Below are positions 7,933 through 14,950 of a DNA stretch of 22,324 bases, in pieces. The position numbers and the translations under genes are program-made. Position 1 is the stretch's first letter. Each line of letters starts with the position of its first letter. Below the pieces are notes generated by a model. It did not search any database and had not been told where the DNA came from. It saw nothing but the letters and a program-made list of their open reading frames with translations. The stretch comes from Cloacimonetes bacterium SCGC AAA252-N17 (GTDB lineage: Bacteria > Cloacimonadota > Cloacimonadia > JGIOTU-2), in assembly GCA_000404785.1 (NCBI GenBank), contig ASNI01000016.1:1-22324 (forward strand). The letters run 5' to 3'.

Positions 7933-9153
7933 ATGAAAAAGTTAAGTGTAATCCTGGTTGTATTGCTCTTCGGAGCATCAACCATGCTCAATGCAGGTGA
8001 ACCCTTCGTCTTTGCAGTTGACGGATGGGGACAGGAGGATGTCGAAATCGATATTGACCTATCTGATCTGGAGCAGTTAAAACAACTCAAGAATCTCAAT
8101 AAGGATCAAATCAAGAAGATCCAGATTTCCATGTCAGGTGAATACGGCGTAGATACTCCTCTTCTCGGTGTGTATCTTGCTGATATGACCTTTCAAGAAG
8201 CCTACGAAATGCACTATGATTATAATTATGGTGTCCTTCTTTCCGGCACTGTCCCCGGTGGTGGAGCTCAACAAGCCGGTCTGATGAAAGGTGATATCAT
8301 CATGGAGTTCGGCGGTCAAAAAGCTCGCTACGAAGGTCAGCTTTCAACTATGATCAAGAGCAAAAAAGCTGGCGAGGCTGTTGACATAGTTTTCTTCAGA
8401 AATGAACAGGTCTATGAAACTCGAGCTGTACTCCAATCACGCCAAAAGCCCAAAATTGATGAAACAACAGGTGAAATAATTGTCACAAAGAAACACAAAT
8501 TGGATGTAGGTGGCGGCGGCGGTAGTTGGATTCCCATGTGGTTTGTTGATAAGAACAAGTTTGAAGACGTTAACAAAGTTATCAAAGATTTTGGTTTTAC
8601 TCCGCTTCGTGAAGATGGAATGTTCCTGAACGGATTTGGCGGTAAAGGTAACATCGGCAAAAACTGGTTCCTTGGTGGAATAGGTGAATGGTATTCAATC
8701 GATAGAAAAAAGATGACTGATACCGGCGAAAGAAGAATGAAATATGGTCTTGGGTTTGGTGGAGTTACTCTTGATAAGCGTATCATGCTCTCAAGAAATC
8801 TTGCCACATCCCTTGGCTTTATGCTTGGCTGGGGAGGTCAGACACTGGAACTTTCTAACATTGGTAATAATTATGACTGGGATTCATTGTCAGTACAAGT
8901 TGTTAATCCAAATACTAATAATAATTATGTCAAATTGGAGAAAAACTATATTCTATTACAACCTAAATTTGAGATGATCTATCGTCTTACAGATTGGCTT
9001 GGAATCCGTGCAGCAGTTGGATACATGCTCAGCTACTCATATCACAGCGGCTGGAATGCAAATATCTGCGATGACATCTTTGAAGTCACGAACTCACCCG
9101 AGACCAAACTTGATGGTTTGACTATCAGCGTGGGTCCATGGTTTGGATTCTAA
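7933..9153 (+). CDS. Secreted PDZ-domain protein with C-terminal beta-barrel-like region
   Basis: Envelope protein of 406 residues. A signal peptide spans residues 1-21 (LNA|GEP). A short acidic helix (DVEIDIDLSDLEQLKQLKN) is followed by a PDZ domain at about 78-170, with the carboxylate-binding-type loop YGVLLSG and the 'GGGAQQAGLMKGDII' signature. A five-glycine linker (193-197) leads to about 209 residues rich in aromatic, alternating strands that end in WFGF, as expected of an outer-membrane barrel. No protease catalytic triad is visible, so it is not a DegP-type enzyme. AAAGGAG lies just before the ATG and a clear terminator follows, so this is a monocistronic unit, probably read from the sigma-54-like promoter. 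The PDZ may bind C-termini of envelope proteins. The function is not established. Confidence 0.7.
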   Translation: MKKLSVILVVLLFGASTMLNAGEPFVFAVDGWGQEDVEIDIDLSDLEQLKQLKNLNKDQIKKIQISMSGEYGVDTPLLGVYLADMTFQEAYEMHYDYNYGVLLSGTVPGGGAQQAGLMKGDIIMEFGGQKARYEGQLSTMIKSKKAGEAVDIVFFRNEQVYETRAVLQSRQKPKIDETTGEIIVTKKHKLDVGGGGGSWIPMWFVDKNKFEDVNKVIKDFGFTPLREDGMFLNGFGGKGNIGKNWFLGGIGEWYSIDRKKMTDTGERRMKYGLGFGGVTLDKRIMLSRNLATSLGFMLGWGGQTLELSNIGNNYDWDSLSVQVVNPNTNNNYVKLEKNYILLQPKFEMIYRLTDWLGIRAAVGYMLSYSYHSGWNANICDDIFEVTNSPETKLDGLTISVGPWFGF

Positions 9154-9168
9154 ATTATAAGCTCATAC

Positions 9169-9198
9169 AAAGCCCCGCTTTTTTAACGGGGCTTTTTT
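9169..9198 (+). terminator. Intrinsic terminator after PDZ/barrel gene
   Basis: AAAGCCCCG (9169-9177) pairs with CGGGGCTTT (9187-9195), and the T-run extends to 9198. It is a textbook terminator 16 nt after the stop codon. The next gene's Shine-Dalgarno begins right after it, so that gene depends on readthrough or a promoter inside this region. Confidence 0.9.
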
Positions 9199-9210
9199 AA
9201 AGGAGTCATC

Positions 9211-9969
9211 ATGAAATTTTTAAAAGTTCTAATTCTACTGGTTCTCATTCCATTGCTTTTTGCTTCCTGCGAGATCCATTTTGATGGAGATAAAGTACGC
9301 GTCAAAGGCATTACCCTTGAGCATTCACGAACCATTACCCTCACTGATAATGAAAAATATGACACATTCACCGTTGAAGCCGGTTCGGGAAATATCGCAC
9401 TTGAAGGCGGCCAGTCCTACGATCTTGAAGTAAAAATTTGGGAAAAGTATGAAAATGATGTGACACTTTCTATAAAGAATGGAAAGCTTGTAGGCGAAAC
9501 CGCATCAGGAAAGCCTTATGCAATCGCTTCAGTCAAAGGGATCATTCCAACTAATACATCCATAGACATTGAAACCGGAGCTGGAAATATCATGATCAAT
9601 GATATGGAAGGCAAGGACTTTGAAGTGGAAACCGGTGCTGGAAACCTGAGTTTTGATAACTGTAATTTTACGGAAATGGAATTCTCAACCGGTGCTGGAA
9701 ACATCAATGTAACCAATATAAAAACAGATGCTATCGAGATGAATACAGGCGCTGGAAATATCCTTATCAAATCCCTTGTCGCAATTGAACTGGACTGCAA
9801 TACCGGCGTGGGCAATATCGATATATTCAACTCAACTGCAAAGAAAGCAGATTGCAATTCCGGCATAGGAAATATCTCAGTCTCAGAATCTCAATTTGAA
9901 AAACATGAATTTAACATAGGTATTGGAAAAGTTAATTATCAAAACAACAACAACACCACAGAACTATAA
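9211..9969 (+). CDS. DUF4097-like beta-solenoid lipoprotein
   Basis: Membrane-anchored lipoprotein of 252 residues. The lipobox LFASC puts the lipidated Cys at residue 20. After an N-terminal 'TVEAGSGNIALEGG' strand, the motif T-G-A/V/I-G-N-I/L recurs with Thr (or equivalent) at residues 122, 141, 160, 179, 198, 217 and 236, exactly every 19 residues. This is the pattern of the DUF4097 / GIN-domain (YvlB-like) beta-solenoid family. Members are envelope or cell-surface proteins, often near stress-response regulators; their molecular role is unclear. AAAGGAG precedes the ATG, and flanking terminators suggest single-gene transcription. It sits just before the two-component signalling cluster, which fits an envelope-stress theme. 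Confidence 0.75.
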   Translation: MKFLKVLILLVLIPLLFASCEIHFDGDKVRVKGITLEHSRTITLTDNEKYDTFTVEAGSGNIALEGGQSYDLEVKIWEKYENDVTLSIKNGKLVGETASGKPYAIASVKGIIPTNTSIDIETGAGNIMINDMEGKDFEVETGAGNLSFDNCNFTEMEFSTGAGNINVTNIKTDAIEMNTGAGNILIKSLVAIELDCNTGVGNIDIFNSTAKKADCNSGIGNISVSESQFEKHEFNIGIGKVNYQNNNNTTEL

Positions 9970-9984
9970 ACATAGCAATTAATT

Positions 9985-10019
9985 GAGGATAAGTGGTATA
10001 AACTGCTTATCCTCTTTTT
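9985..10019 (+). terminator. Intrinsic terminator after DUF4097-like gene
   Basis: GAGGATAAG (9985-9993) pairs with CTTATCCTC (10006-10014) around a 12-nt loop, followed by TTTTTA. It separates the lipoprotein gene from the signalling operon. Confidence 0.8.
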
Positions 10020-10031
10020 ATTAATATAAAC

Positions 10032-10060
10032 TTGCCAACTTTTCATAGAATTTTTCTAAT
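10032..10060 (+). promoter_or_regulatory. Sigma-70-type promoter of the DUF4390-kinase operon
   Basis: TTGCCA (10032-10037), a 17-bp spacer and TCTAAT (10055-10060) differ from the consensus by one base in each box. It lies right after a terminator and about 30 nt before the first gene of the operon. Confidence 0.55.
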
Positions 10061-10090
10061 GTAAAAACCTAATTATCAGGAGTACATAAA

Positions 10091-10654
10091 ATGCTTGAAG
10101 CCCTATCAAGACAGATCACCACGCTCGTTATCGCTGCCAGTTCTCTCTTTTCATCACATGTAACTCCCATTTTTGATAATTGCTCGTATCACCTTCAGGA
10201 TAATGTGCTTGTCTTTTCCGGAAGGATAATCAATTGCTATACCAGGGACATTGACCAGATAATGCAGTCAGGTCAGCAGATCGTGCTGGAATTCACTTAC
10301 AGAATACACGAACAGAATCATGAGATGCCACTTCATATGAATTCCGAAACCCACTCGATCAAGTATGATGTCGTTGATAGATTTTTTACTATTGATAAAA
10401 CAGAAAGTAGGGAAAACTTCATATTTCTCGATTTCAGTGAAGCAAAACAGAATTTTGTTCTACTCGAAGTCCTGGACATTCAACATATTGATTTTTTTGA
10501 AGAAGGCAGGAAATATTACTTTGAGGTAACTGCTTATTTACATTCCGTGTATCTCGAAGAAATGGAAAAAAATATTGAATTGATGAAATACTGGAACAAT
10601 AAATCTCCCACCTATCGCTCGCCTGTCTTTTCAATTGATGATCTTAAATCATGA
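10091..10654 (+). CDS. DUF4390-like secreted protein
   Basis: Protein of 187 residues with a hydrophobic N-terminus (LVIAASSLFSS) that looks like a signal peptide, followed by an all-beta-looking domain ending in 'YRSPVFSIDDL'. Overall length, this ending and the position directly before an NtrY-like kinase match the DUF4390 family, which in other bacteria also precedes such kinases. AGGAG stands before the ATG. The stop overlaps the kinase start by 4 nt (ATGA), implying translational coupling. I infer an extracytoplasmic accessory or sensor part for the kinase; no biochemical role is known to me. The family call rests on memory of the pattern and on context, not a search. Confidence 0.6.
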   Translation: MLEALSRQITTLVIAASSLFSSHVTPIFDNCSYHLQDNVLVFSGRIINCYTRDIDQIMQSGQQIVLEFTYRIHEQNHEMPLHMNSETHSIKYDVVDRFFTIDKTESRENFIFLDFSEAKQNFVLLEVLDIQHIDFFEEGRKYYFEVTAYLHSVYLEEMEKNIELMKYWNNKSPTYRSPVFSIDDLKS

Positions 10655-11880
10655 AACTCCCATCCTTTAAAATACAAATAATTGTCATAATGTTCATTCT
10701 CTTGGTGTTATTAGGACTATTAACAAGATATTTTTTTATGACCCAGTTCAATGATTATTCGCAGGATATCACATCCCTGAATTTGTATGACAAAGTACAC
10801 AATCTCTACAGCAAGCATAAGGATGCCATCGATAAGGAAGAAGTCTCCCCAATTCTCACAGACATAAATAAAATCGAGCTCACCACCTATCTTTTCCGCA
10901 AAGACATGACCCTCTATTCTACACTGTATGTTGTTATTTCTGGGCTTGTGGTTCTTATAATCCTGCTGATTTTCCTCACACTTATTACCCGTCCTTTGAA
11001 TCGTTTGCAAGCAGACACCAAAAAAATTGCTGCCGGCGATTTGAAAGTTAGGGTTCGAGAATCCAAATTTTCACCTATAAACGGGCTTATTGTTTCCTTC
11101 AACAATATGGTCGAGGAGCTGGAAAGCAATCGTGATAAACTTCTGCAAGCAGAAAAAGATTTGATGTGGCGAGAAATGGCTCAAGTGATGGCTCATGAAA
11201 TTAAAAATCCGCTTACTCCGCTCCGATTATCTGCTCAAAGACTTGAACAAAAATATTATAATAAAAGTTCAGACTTTGATAAAGTTTTCTCAGATTCACT
11301 TGAGATAATGAATGAGGAAATAGATAATCTGCAAACTTTAGTGCAGGAATTCTCAAAATTTGCCAGAATGCCTTCTGCAAATTTTATCCATTATAATTTG
11401 AATGACCAGATTAAAGAAATTGTAACTCCTTATGAGAGTAAGGTAAATATCCAACTTGACTTAGACGGGAATCTGCCAAAGTTTTATGGTGATAAGATGC
11501 AGATGAAACAGGTATTTGTAAACCTTATTCAGAATGCAATTCAGGCAATAAATGGAAATGGAAAGATAGCAATAACAACAAAATATGAATACTCTAAATT
11601 CATCATCAAAATAGAAGATAACGGAGAAGGAATACAGGATGAGGATATTAATAAAATTTTCAGACCGTATTTTACAAAAAGAGAAAAAGGGACAGGACTT
11701 GGACTTGCTATTGTGAAAAGGATTGTCAGCCAACACAATGGAACGATTAAGGTGGAAAGTGAGAAAGGAAAAGGAACAAGATTTACGATAATTATTCAAC
11801 TGGGAACGAGTCATTATGGATGCAACGACTCGTTGCCAAAAACTGACGAAATTCGCAAGGTTAGAAAGGAGTATCAATGA
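10651..11880 (+). CDS. NtrY-like sensor histidine kinase
   Basis: Membrane sensor kinase, 409 residues. TM1 spans about 8-28, a short extracytoplasmic segment about 30-90, and TM2 about 92-113. A HAMP linker (114-166, 'TRPLNRLQADTKKIAAGDL') follows. The H-box AHEIKNPLTPLRLSAQRL carries phospho-acceptor His182 and is typical of NtrY-type kinases. The ATPase domain shows the N-box (VNLIQNAIQAI, Asn291/295), G1 (Asp323 in EDNGEGI), F-box (FRPYFTKREKG) and G2 (GTGLGLAIV at about 347). Autophosphorylation and transfer to an NtrC-type receiver is the known role. The likely partner is the regulator at 14951, two genes away. The last 25 or so residues (after IIIQL) are an unusual tail coded partly by an inverted repeat. 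Overlaps its neighbours by 4 nt at both ends. Confidence 0.92.
   Translation: MKLPSFKIQIIVIMFILLVLLGLLTRYFFMTQFNDYSQDITSLNLYDKVHNLYSKHKDAIDKEEVSPILTDINKIELTTYLFRKDMTLYSTLYVVISGLVVLIILLIFLTLITRPLNRLQADTKKIAAGDLKVRVRESKFSPINGLIVSFNNMVEELESNRDKLLQAEKDLMWREMAQVMAHEIKNPLTPLRLSAQRLEQKYYNKSSDFDKVFSDSLEIMNEEIDNLQTLVQEFSKFARMPSANFIHYNLNDQIKEIVTPYESKVNIQLDLDGNLPKFYGDKMQMKQVFVNLIQNAIQAINGNGKIAITTKYEYSKFIIKIEDNGEGIQDEDINKIFRPYFTKREKGTGLGLAIVKRIVSQHNGTIKVESEKGKGTRFTIIIQLGTSHYGCNDSLPKTDEIRKVRKEYQ
11805..11834 (+). repeat. Inverted repeat inside the kinase C-terminal tail
   Basis: AACGAGTC (11805-11812) and GACTCGTT (11827-11834) are perfect 8-bp arms around 14 nt. They lie where the normal kinase fold ends, so the tail may be an acquired or junction sequence. 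Confidence 0.5.
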
Positions 11881-12566
11881 AAATAAAAAACTTAAGATAT
11901 GCAGTAGTAATATCTCTTATCATACTATTTGCAGCTTCCGGACTTAATGCAACTACCCAGGAAGTATCATTGAAAAAATTAAAAGAAGTTGAATTAGTAT
12001 TTAATGGAGTAACCCTTGATAATATCTCGTTTTATCCAAAGAACGATTTGGTAATTAAATACGACAAGCACGAAAATGTGAAAATTGAATCTAAAGGAAA
12101 CAAGGTCTATCTGTCTTCTGAAGATGAAGCCGAAATCAAGTTATACTTACCAGAGAGTAAAACCTATATTTATAATTTTAAGAAAAACGAAGATGTTATA
12201 TGCAAGTTTAACTCCGAAAGATTAGTTGTGTTAGACAAAGGTGAAGAGATTGTAAAATACAAAGATGGCGAATTCCTTGTTTATAACAGAGAAGATAGTA
12301 CAAAAGTAAAAATAAACAAAGATGGTATCTGGGTATCGGATAATGAAGACAATATTACAATAGATTCTGAAGGAATAATTATACAAGGTGAGGATGAGAA
12401 TATTAGCTTAACAGGTTTCTGGGGAAAATTGCTGAGTGGTTTTATAAAAGTTGTGGTTAAGACCAGCATTTCAGCAGTCGCAGATACTCCAGAAAAAGTA
12501 GCGAAAAGCATCATCAATTCAGATTTGAATGAGAATATTGAAATAGAGATTAAGGGGAAAGAATAA
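11877..12566 (+). CDS. Secreted beta-rich protein of unknown function coupled to the kinase
   Basis: Protein of 229 residues that I do not recognise. A signal peptide spans about 1-25 (GLNA|TTQ). The rest is strand-rich and charged. Residues about 40-100 (VKIESKGNKVYLSSEDEAEI then KLYLPES) faintly resemble the beginning of DUF4097-type domains. A run of short hairpin-like strands follows (VKINKDGIWVSDNEDNITID). A hydrophobic/amphipathic segment at about 181-203 (LTGFWGKLLSGFIKVVVKTS) could touch the membrane. AAAGGAG stands before the ATG, which overlaps the kinase stop by 4 nt, so expression is tied to the kinase. An envelope partner or target of that pathway is possible. Base composition is more AT-rich than the kinase's first half. 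Confidence 0.65.
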   Translation: MKIKNLRYAVVISLIILFAASGLNATTQEVSLKKLKEVELVFNGVTLDNISFYPKNDLVIKYDKHENVKIESKGNKVYLSSEDEAEIKLYLPESKTYIYNFKKNEDVICKFNSERLVVLDKGEEIVKYKDGEFLVYNREDSTKVKINKDGIWVSDNEDNITIDSEGIIIQGEDENISLTGFWGKLLSGFIKVVVKTSISAVADTPEKVAKSIINSDLNENIEIEIKGKE

Positions 12567-12635
12567 TAGTGGTTGCTAAATATTATCCTGTGCTCAATAG
12601 CCAATTAAATTAGGAATGCATTTGGAATAATATTA

Positions 12636-12659
12636 AACTCAATTAAGGACAATTGAGTT
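12636..12659 (+). repeat. Perfect inverted repeat upstream of the DUF5916-type gene
   Basis: AACTCAATT (12636-12644) and AATTGAGTT (12651-12659) form 9-bp arms around AAGGAC. It has no T-tract, so it is not a standard terminator. It sits 12 nt before a second palindrome. Confidence 0.5.
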
Positions 12660-12665
12660 ACATAC

Positions 12666-12696
12666 TTGTAACACAAGTGTCCACACTTGTGATAAT
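12666..12696 (+). promoter_or_regulatory. Palindromic operator-like site with weak flanking promoter boxes
   Basis: CACAAGTG (12672-12679), TCCA and CACTTGTG (12684-12691) form a 20-bp dyad. It lies between TTGTAA (12666-12671) and GATAAT (12691-12696). A dyad between -35 and -10 boxes is a classic repressor position, but the 19-bp spacer is long and the -35 box is poor. The gene it would control starts at 12717. Confidence 0.35.
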
Positions 12697-12716
12697 ATTA
12701 AAAGAAAGGATTACGA

Positions 12717-14789
12717 ATGAATAAATACTTATTAACATTTTTTATTATTTTAATCTTATCATTCTCTTTATACGGCCTTACAGTTCCATTCTCAGAAAAC
12801 GAAATAAAAACTGAAAACAATCATCTATTAGATTTTGTCCGTATAAGTCCCGACGATTCACTTGCCTGCCCACTTCCCACTGATGTCTGGCTGTGGCATA
12901 ATGGAAAGAATCTATATGTTCTCTGGGAAGCAAAAATTGACAATAACTTTGAAAAAGGAACCTTTGCTACTAATGATAAATATGTAGATGCAGATTTCCT
13001 CCGCTTGCAAATCATTACTGATGTAAAAAATTATTACGCTTATATGTTCTATGCATTCCCGCTGGGCAGTAAATATGATGGGATTCGTAATTCAAATTTG
13101 AATATTGATTCTGGTTGGAACAGCACTTATGAATACAAAAATGATATTCCCAACAATTTGTGGAAATGCTTGATGACTATCCCTGTTAAGGATCTGCGTT
13201 TTTATGGAAAGTCGCCTTATAATTGGAAAATTATCTTGACTCGTCATTTCTTCAAAACTGATGATTATTATTCGGTGCCGTATGGAACTACAAAAATGAA
13301 AAAAGACTATTTCAGAAAAGCAAAAGATATCACCATAAAAGAAGAAATCACCAAAAGCAGAAATTATCGTTTTAGGCCTTATACTATTATCAACTATGAT
13401 GCAATGGATAAAGATATTTCATTTGATTGGGATAATGTTGGTCTGGATTTCTCTTTCAATCCAGGCTTTTCTACAAAAGTAAAATTAAGTATAAATCCGG
13501 ATTTCTCTGATGTGCCGATGGATACAGAACAAGATATCTATAATATGCGATATGCTCCAACTTACCAAGAAAACCGCTATTTCTTTATTGAAGATCTGGA
13601 TGTTTTTGGAGTTGGAAACAATAATAACGGTGGTGAGCAGGTTTTCTATTCCAGACATATTATGCAACCGATATATGCTTTCAAAATTACTGGCAATACA
13701 GCGCATTATTCGTATGGTTTCCTCTCTGCATTAGATAAGAAAGTAACCACAGATGGCGAAGTTACTAATCCTGATGATTTATATAATATGATTGCCTACA
13801 AACAAAAAGGAGAGAATTTCAATACTCAGTTTACTCTGCTTAATAGAATGAATAAAGATTATCATAATGAGGTGCTTCATATTTACCCAAACTGGGAATT
13901 TATCAACAATCATTCATTGTGGGCTAATGTAAACCTTTCATTAAGGCGAAAAGAGAATGATATTGAAAAAGGATATTATGGACTTTTCGGGTATAACGGA
14001 CAAAAAGCTGACATTGGTTGGGGACTTTGCCTTGCTAAAGTTAGTAAAAACTATGCACCTGACATGGGTTGGATAAATGTAACTGATCTATACGCATACA
14101 ACTTAAATGCTTGGCAGAATAGCGAACCCAATAAAAAATTTCTAAAAGAATATGGCTGGTCATTCTGGTTGCATAAAGCTGCAAAAAATAAATCAAATGA
14201 TTTGCTTGAACAAAATGGTGGGATAAATTTCTGGTTTAATACTCCACAGAAGATAAATTGTTGGACTAATTTCAATATGGGAAAGGAAGGTTATGAAGAT
14301 AATGTCTATGATTGGTATAATTTATATTTGGGTGGAAAATGGTATAAGCTTGATGCATTTGCCTTTTGTATTGCTGGCAGTATCGGTAAAACTCTAATCT
14401 ATGAATTATCAGAAACTCATAACAAGGTAAGTTTAGATTTAGATATTTGGGGAAAAATCAGCCAATATCTTTCATATGATATCAGTGCCACATTGAAAAA
14501 ATATTTTAATCTTCCCACAGATGCGGACTTGGATGATGAATATTGGATTGGTAATGCCGGCTTTAATATAAACCTTTCCAATAATCTGTCTTTTACAAAT
14601 GGCTTGCGATTTAATAATTATGAATATGAAGACCAAACAATGCATCTTGGTTTCTTCTCCAATTTCCGATGGGAGTTCAAACCTGACTGTAATTTGTATC
14701 TTGGCTATAAAACCGCATCTGATGAAATTGACAATAAGGTAGAAGCTGATTATAAGCAAGCATATATGAAAGTTAGTTATACTTTTTAG
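12717..14789 (+). CDS. DUF5916-type outer-membrane protein with N-terminal CBM9-like domain
   Basis: Protein of 690 residues. A signal peptide spans about 1-19 (LSFSLYG|LTV). Residues about 25-195 look like the carbohydrate-binding-9-like sandwich usual in this family (VWLWHNGKNLYVLWEA, then DADFLRLQI). Next comes the family signature: 'LSINPDFSDVPMDTEQ', 'RYAPTYQENRYFFIEDLDVF', 'FYSRHI' and 'PIYAFKITGN', close to the NPDFSQVEAD / FPEKRPFFLEG / FYSRRIG pattern of DUF5916 proteins. About 380 residues of barrel strands end in KVSYTF, a terminal-Phe outer-membrane ending. The role is probably outer-membrane binding or transport of an unknown ligand. AAAGGA stands before the ATG. It lies, with the preceding gene, between the kinase and its likely regulator. 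Confidence 0.78.
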   Translation: MNKYLLTFFIILILSFSLYGLTVPFSENEIKTENNHLLDFVRISPDDSLACPLPTDVWLWHNGKNLYVLWEAKIDNNFEKGTFATNDKYVDADFLRLQIITDVKNYYAYMFYAFPLGSKYDGIRNSNLNIDSGWNSTYEYKNDIPNNLWKCLMTIPVKDLRFYGKSPYNWKIILTRHFFKTDDYYSVPYGTTKMKKDYFRKAKDITIKEEITKSRNYRFRPYTIINYDAMDKDISFDWDNVGLDFSFNPGFSTKVKLSINPDFSDVPMDTEQDIYNMRYAPTYQENRYFFIEDLDVFGVGNNNNGGEQVFYSRHIMQPIYAFKITGNTAHYSYGFLSALDKKVTTDGEVTNPDDLYNMIAYKQKGENFNTQFTLLNRMNKDYHNEVLHIYPNWEFINNHSLWANVNLSLRRKENDIEKGYYGLFGYNGQKADIGWGLCLAKVSKNYAPDMGWINVTDLYAYNLNAWQNSEPNKKFLKEYGWSFWLHKAAKNKSNDLLEQNGGINFWFNTPQKINCWTNFNMGKEGYEDNVYDWYNLYLGGKWYKLDAFAFCIAGSIGKTLIYELSETHNKVSLDLDIWGKISQYLSYDISATLKKYFNLPTDADLDDEYWIGNAGFNINLSNNLSFTNGLRFNNYEYEDQTMHLGFFSNFRWEFKPDCNLYLGYKTASDEIDNKVEADYKQAYMKVSYTF

Positions 14790-14950
14790 GAGAACGGGAG
14801 AATGGAAAACGGAGAAGGGAGGACGGAAACAAAATTTTCTTTTCATCTGCGTTTTTCAGAATCGAATTAAAAAGGAATAGCACGCAGAAAAAGGCTGACC
14901 CCATTTCATGCCGAAGCTTCGGCATGATGCGATGAATTAAGAAGGCAAAA
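14790..14950 (+). repeat. Repeat-like intergenic region with purine-rich block and perfect palindrome
   Basis: This gap has three parts. At 14790-14830 there is a purine-rich, semi-repetitive block (GGAGAACGGGAGAATGG then AAAACGGAGAAGGGAGGACG). At 14846-14888 the arms TCTGCGT and ACGCAGA enclose about 29 nt. At 14906-14927 there is a perfect 22-bp palindrome with core CCGAAGCTTCGG. No T-run follows the palindrome. Such palindromes often occur as dispersed intergenic repeats. No promoter for the regulator gene was recognised. Confidence 0.5.

Noticed and set aside
8412..8807. Minus-strand frame of 131 codons in the PDZ/barrel gene
   Set aside because: Proline-rich shadow of the Gly-rich coding strand, with no start signal.
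9516..9866. Minus-strand frame of 116 codons across the solenoid lipoprotein
   Set aside because: Its FPAPV repeats are only the reverse reading of the 19-residue coding repeat.
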